The notes below the pieces were generated by a model. It ran no database searches. It saw only the letters and a list, made by a program, of their open reading frames with translations, and was not told where the DNA came from. 64,000 nt of DNA. It comes from Spirodela intermedia (taxonomy: Eukaryota; Streptophyta; Magnoliopsida; Alismatales; Araceae). A program made the translations under genes and the position numbers. This document shows, piece after piece, positions 59,435 to 64,000 of the stretch (the stretch's first letter is position 1; each line of letters starts with the position of its first letter). The stretch is taken from NCBI GenBank assembly GCA_902729315.2, contig LR746280.1, positions 1,418,501 to 1,482,500 of the forward strand, in the 5' to 3' direction.

Positions 59435-60570
59435 ATGGATTGCTGGCGGCGGCGGAAGCAGGCGAGGATGGAGAAATGCGAGTCGGAAGGTATGCCGGAA
59501 GCGAGGTTTCTTCTTGGCGTTCAGAGGGGGATCTGCGTAGTTCCCGATCCTCAATGCTTTGTTGGTTTAGTTTTAATTGTTGATCTTTGCCGACAGAGGT
59601 GAGCAGCATCGAGTGGGAGTTCATCGATATGACGGAGCAGGAGGAGGATCTCATCCGCCGGATGTACCGGCTGGTCGGCGACAGGTTGAGAGCCTCGCCT
59701 CTCAGATCCCATCCATCCACTTTCTTCTTCATCATCTTCATCTGCATCTGTATCTTCTTCGTCTTTATCCTTTTTCTCTTATATGATGCCTTCCCTCCTT
59801 TCCATCGACGATGTATATTCTCCTCCGAGACGCGCGGCAGAGAACACCCCATCCCTAATCTGTTACACCCCCAACGCCCAAACGGACGAACGACTTCTCA
59901 ACTGCATTCTCCCCACACCCTGAGGCTTCCTCCGCAGCATCCGTAAGCCGTACTGCCTTTAGGAACCACAGGGTATACATATCGACAGATAATTTCATAG
60001 ATAGATTGATGTGCCTCCGTTTAAAAATTAGATTGTTGCTTACTGCGATCATTGCCGGTCGGCTGCCGGGAACACCACCCTCATAATTGATCTTTAGTAT
60101 CACCACTTCCCCCTTAATTAGTCCCCCATTTGTCCCAGTGACGACTAAAATGTGGAAAAATCTCTGGTCCCTAGATCGGCTGTCATCATATCTCCCATCC
60201 CAGGTCCTCTCCTCCATTTCTGACGACTTCGATGCGATGAACACCTGGTTTATCGTAGAGCGAAGAACGCTCGGATCATGCTGTGTGCTCTTCCATTTCG
60301 TTTGAATGAAGTGTGAAACATGATTTTCTGTGTATGAATCCGCCAGTTCACTTATTTTCTCTGTTATGTCCCTCTGTTGTTGTTCTCGTTCAAAACAAAA
60401 TCTATTCAAGACCAGCTGACACGGGTCGGACGATGGCCGCTGTTCTTTTCACCAGGTGGACCTTGATAGCGGGGAGGATCCCCGGCCGGAAGCCGGAGGA
60501 GATCGAGAGATTTTGGATTATGAGGCACTCGGAGGAGTACGCCGAGAAGAGAAAGCATCGGCGGAGCTGA
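59435..60570 (+). CDS. single-repeat R3-MYB, CPC/TRY/ETC type (three exons)
   Basis: Exons 59435-59489, 59597-59684 and 60456-60570 join (one base, then two bases) to give 85 residues, the usual size. The R3 repeat spans about residues 25-70: SSIEWEFIDMTEQEEDLI, then LVGDRWTLIAGRIPGRKPEE and IERFWIMRH. It carries the bHLH-binding signature D-L-x2-R-x3-L-x6-L-x3-R exactly. There is no R2 repeat and no activation domain. Such proteins compete with R2R3-MYBs for bHLH/TTG1 complexes and so repress trichome formation or specify root hairs, and they can move between cells. The 771-base second intron and the exon positions match the family's usual three-exon plan. Confidence 0.93.
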
Positions 60571-61077
60571 AATTTTCCTCGTTTTAAGTTCACCGGAGGA
60601 GATGCCGCTGCTCTCTCTCTCCTCCTCCCTCCTCCCCTCTTCCTCTCCGGCCCCCCTCTGCATGGTACACTGTACCCTTCCGTGACTGTTTCCTTCCTCC
60701 CCAAAGAAGGAACGTGTTCCACGGCCGTACCCACTGCTCCAGACGGCGTACCTGTCCCCCCCTCCATTAATCTTCTGATCCTCCCTGGAGCGTAGCTCCC
60801 GTCTGCACGTTTTCGATTATTCTCTGGTTAAAAGAATCATCGTCGATTCTCTTTCTGTGCAAGCCAACAGTGGAAAAGAAACTATTTTTTGACAGAATTT
60901 CTGAGATCATGAGACATTTAGTTTCCCCGCGAGCTTTAATTACGATTCAGTCCTGGACCGTCAGAGTTGACTCTGTCTCTGTCTCTCTCTTTCCGTGTTT
61001 GGATAGAGAGCGGGAGTTGGCCATACAGTGGTCTACTGTAGACCTCATTTCCAGCTTGCCCAAGGTGGCCAGTTGGC
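60571..61077. other. R3-MYB 3' end and PPR promoter
   Basis: Tandemly arranged genes on the same strand. CT-rich runs near 60610-60660 belong to the likely R3-MYB 3' UTR. No third gene is seen. Confidence 0.5.
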
Positions 61078-63327
61078 ATGTTCTCTTCGGTTACAAGTGG
61101 GACTGGGTCCCACAATGGGTCCCACTGTTATCCGAATCTCTGGGCTTTCAAGATTTCAATCAACCAAACATCTTCTTTAGCGGCTTCTCTTACTTTCTCG
61201 TCACCACCGCCAGCGGCCGCCGCCGAAGCTCCCATGGATGGGGCCACAGCCGCAGCTCCTTTTCTCCTCATTCCCTTGCTTCCTGATGAATCCGCCGCCA
61301 TCAAGCTTCTCCAGTCCTGCGGGGGACGCGGAGGCCTCAGAGGAGGCCAGCAAATCCACGGCTACATCGTCCGATCGGGAATCCCCCCGAACTTCGTGAT
61401 GAACAACTCGCTTATCAGCATGTACTCCAGGAACCGTTCGATGGATCTGGCGAGGAGAGCTTTCGATTCGATGGAGAACCCTAACGTGGTGTCCTGGAAT
61501 TCGATTATATCCGGGTATGCTCTGAACGGAGACCCTGACGAAGCGTGGAAACTCTTCGAACAGATGACGACGATGCACGATGTTAAACCTGATTTGATAA
61601 CCTGGAATTCTCTGATATCAGGCAATGTCCGCCATGGATGTAACGCCAAGGTTCTGGAACTCTTCAAGGGCATTCAATCCTCAGGTTTGAAGCCGAATTC
61701 AGTCACCATCACGGGGATTCTCCAAGCGATCGCCGAATCGCGTACGCTCGAGCTCGGCAGACAGATCCATGGATATGCCATCAGGCACGGTCATGACTCA
61801 AGCGCCTACGTTGGGACCTCCACCATCGACATGTACGTAAAATGTGGAGATCTGGGTATGGCCCGGAGGGTGTTTGATTGTATGCCTCATCGAAACCTCT
61901 TCGCCTGGAACTCCTTGATCTCTGGGTACGCTTTCCAAGGATTGTTCGATGAAGCTCTGTTGCTCTTGAATCAGATGCAGCAGGAGGGAATACGACCGGA
62001 TTTAACGACCTGGAATGGCTTGATCTCTGGTTATTCAATGAAAGGCTTCAAGAAGCAGGCTCTCATTCTAATCCGTCGGCTGAAGACACTGGGAGAGAAG
62101 CCCAACGTGATTTCCTGGACATCTGTCATCTCGGGTTTCTGTCAGAACGGATTCTTCGCGGATTCCCTGGGGTGCTTCGTTGAGATGCAGAAGGAAGGTG
62201 TTCAACCCAACTCAGCCACCATGGCCAGCTCGCTCCGAGCCGCCGCAGGCCTCGCTCTGCTGACGAGGGGCCGAGATCTCCACGGCGGCGCAATCCGGCG
62301 GGGGCTCGACGGGGATATCTTCGTCGCCACCGCCCTCGTTGACATGTATTCCAAGTGCGGGAATCTGTCGAAGGCCTTCCAGGTCTTCGAGAGGATCAAG
62401 AACAAGAGCTTGTCCTCCTGGAACGCCATGCTGAGGGGCTTCGCCGCCCACGGCATGGCGAAGGAGGCGATCTCGTGCTTCGAGGAGATGCGCTCTTCGG
62501 GGTTCAATCCTGACGCCATAACCTTCACCGCCCTTCTCTGCGGGTTGAAGCATTCGGCCATGGTGAGCGAGGGCTGGAGATTCTTCGACATGATGAAGGT
62601 CGATTATGCCATGATCCCCTCCCCGGAGCACTACGCCTGCATGGTGGACCTCCTCGGTAGAGCCGGCTACCTGGACGAGGCCTGGGACTTCATCGAAAAC
62701 ATGCCCCAGGAGCCCGACGCCGGCGTGTGGGGCGCTCTCCTCGGGGCCTGCCGGAGCCACAAGAACCTGGAATTGGCGGAGGCGGCGGCAGAGCAGCTCT
62801 TCAAGCTGGAGCCGCACAATCCGGCCAACTACCTGCTGATGGCGAGCATCTACGGTTCCAGGAGCCAGTGGGAGAGGGTCGAGACGTTGAAGGTCGCCAT
62901 GAGCGCGCTGGGGTTGAAGAGCAGAGGAGGGTGGAGCTGGATACAGATCCGTAAGACCCTGCACTCCTTCTCCGCGGAGGGGAATCCCCATCCAGATTTG
63001 GGGGAGGTCCGCTTCGAGCTCCTCCAGATGGTTGCAGAGATGAAGAGAATAGGGTACAGACCTGACACGGCCTGCATAGCCCTGGATGTGGACGAGGCCA
63101 CGAAGGAGATGATGCTAATGGGCCACACAGAGAAGCTGGCGATCACGTATGGGCTGATCCGTTCGGAGGGGAACGGACCCATTAGAGTGATAAGGAGCGC
63201 CAGCGTCTGTGGCGACTGCCACACGATGGCCAAGTACGTGTCGAAGATACGACAGCGGGAGATTCTCTTGAGGGACGGTCCCCGGTTCCACAGGTTTGTG
63301 AATGGGAGATGCTCTTGCAATGAATGA
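61078..63327 (+). CDS. DYW-class pentatricopeptide repeat protein, At4g01030-like
   Basis: The intronless frame from the ATG at 61078 gives 749 residues; a second good start is Met53 (61234). The N-terminus is Ser/Ala-rich, suiting a transit peptide. PLS-type PPR repeats run from about 75 to 560 (NVVSWNSIISGYALNGD, LITWNSLISGNVRHG, HYACMVDLLGRAGYLDEAW). The E and E+ regions follow (VWGALLGACRSHKN; SWIQIRKTLHSFSAEGN), then a DYW deaminase domain. Its zinc and catalytic signature is complete: HTEK, then CGDCH and CSC. The usual terminal DYW tripeptide is missing: the protein ends CSCNE. DYW PPR proteins recognise organellar RNA sites and deaminate C to U. The nearest known relative I recall is At4g01030, annotated as mitochondrial. 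Confidence 0.88.
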   Translation: MFSSVTSGTGSHNGSHCYPNLWAFKISINQTSSLAASLTFSSPPPAAAAEAPMDGATAAAPFLLIPLLPDESAAIKLLQSCGGRGGLRGGQQIHGYIVRSGIPPNFVMNNSLISMYSRNRSMDLARRAFDSMENPNVVSWNSIISGYALNGDPDEAWKLFEQMTTMHDVKPDLITWNSLISGNVRHGCNAKVLELFKGIQSSGLKPNSVTITGILQAIAESRTLELGRQIHGYAIRHGHDSSAYVGTSTIDMYVKCGDLGMARRVFDCMPHRNLFAWNSLISGYAFQGLFDEALLLLNQMQQEGIRPDLTTWNGLISGYSMKGFKKQALILIRRLKTLGEKPNVISWTSVISGFCQNGFFADSLGCFVEMQKEGVQPNSATMASSLRAAAGLALLTRGRDLHGGAIRRGLDGDIFVATALVDMYSKCGNLSKAFQVFERIKNKSLSSWNAMLRGFAAHGMAKEAISCFEEMRSSGFNPDAITFTALLCGLKHSAMVSEGWRFFDMMKVDYAMIPSPEHYACMVDLLGRAGYLDEAWDFIENMPQEPDAGVWGALLGACRSHKNLELAEAAAEQLFKLEPHNPANYLLMASIYGSRSQWERVETLKVAMSALGLKSRGGWSWIQIRKTLHSFSAEGNPHPDLGEVRFELLQMVAEMKRIGYRPDTACIALDVDEATKEMMLMGHTEKLAITYGLIRSEGNGPIRVIRSASVCGDCHTMAKYVSKIRQREILLRDGPRFHRFVNGRCSCNE

Positions 63328-64000
63328 CCTCTGGTGAGAGGAGTCGCCCCGTTCCCACTTGAACCCAGAACCTAATCAAGATCGGGATCGGCAGAACGTC
63401 ATGGTCCCTGTTGAGATGGTGACAGGTGGGATCAGTGGGGGACGGGGCCTAACATGTGACTCCCCTTGCGTAGAGGGATGTGGTTCCGTGCGCCGAACTG
63501 CACTGCCAGCATGAGGCCGTGTGGTGGTCCGTGCGTGGACGCACGGCACGGCAGCGGCACGAGGTGTGCGGCATCAAGTGGTATGGCATGGGTTGCGGAG
63601 TAATTACGTGGGTAGCACTGGACTGCACACTATAGGCATTTGCACCCACGAAGAGGTGCGCCTATTTATGGTGATGGTTACCATAACAGCCATAGTGGTG
63701 AGTCAAAGTGGGTGAAGGGGTTATTTATAACAGTGGAACATTCTCGAGTGAGAGAGGGATCTCCCGATGATTATGGTCCAATAAAGTTGGAAGTAGATAA
63801 GGCTGTTCATTGGTTGAGTAACAGTCAAATTCGGCGCAAAGGGGAAGAGTTGGTGGACTTATCGGATCCTCACGACAGAATGTAGGATCCGAAGGAGCCG
63901 TCGTGAGTCGGTGGGAGGGTGGACCCCATCTCAACCTACCATCTGACGGCACGTGATCGGTCTCTTCGGTTGGTCTTCGTTGGGGAGGAAGGTGGGAGGG
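63328..64000. other. right-edge sequence with no supported gene
   Basis: It contains the 3' UTR of the PPR gene and spacer. Short open frames have no family signature. Another gene could begin past the right edge, but nothing in view shows it. Confidence 0.4.

Overview
The window is nuclear DNA from a flowering plant. Most genes have introns with GT-AG borders, and the families are plant-specific or plant-expanded: PLS-class pentatricopeptide repeat (PPR) proteins, group III WRKY, cytokinin response factor (CRF), R3-MYB, NHL/LEA_2, HVA22 and BAG6. Coding exons are GC-rich with a G/C-ending codon bias, introns and spacers are AT-rich, and GA/CT microsatellites sit near many promoters. A monocot or another lineage with GC-rich exons is my best guess, but the species cannot be fixed from this sequence.

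Layout. 0.7-4 kb: an LEA_2/NHL membrane protein (+) converging on an intronless PPR gene (-). 4.7-10.1 kb: a three-exon organellar ribosomal protein bL25 (-) and an intronless secreted LRR protein (-). 11-21 kb: a reticulon (-), an unrecognised two-exon gene (+) and HVA22k (+); the reticulon and HVA22k both belong to ER-tubule-shaping families. 22.3-24.1 kb: a protein with ten Cys/His 'HGGG' repeats (-). 27.5-31.2 kb: a BAG6-type co-chaperone (+) with two perfect heat-shock elements before its TATA box. 31.2-39.3 kb: an AT-rich, gene-free block of diverged direct repeats around a decayed Ty3/gypsy integrase. 39.7-51.8 kb: a BRANCHLESS TRICHOMES-related coiled-coil protein, a ubiquitin-conjugating E2 of the UBC8/10 class, and a CRF-type AP2/ERF factor (all +). 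51.8-56.4 kb: spacer with a (GA)n tract of about 325 bp, a cluster of GCCCA/TGGGC motifs and a tandem duplication. 56.4-63.3 kb: a group III WRKY (-), an R3-MYB of the CPC/TRY/ETC type (+) and a DYW-class PPR editing factor (+).

How the genes relate. This is ordinary plant gene space, with one promoter per gene and no operon-like grouping. Several genes belong to stress-linked families (LEA_2, HVA22k, BAG6, WRKY III), and several act in organelles (two PPRs, bL25), but I see no evidence of a single joint pathway. I found no clearly new multi-gene system. The best leads are the heat-shock promoter of BAG6, the W-box-bearing tandem repeat inside an intron of the BLT-like gene, the inverted W-box pair upstream of the WRKY gene, the nested repeat block with the integrase relic, and the unidentified two-exon gene at 13.1-14.0 kb. 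Exon borders were placed by hand from reading frame, splice signals and family conservation. Intronless starts were moved to the first real ATG where the longest open frame began with TTG or GTG.
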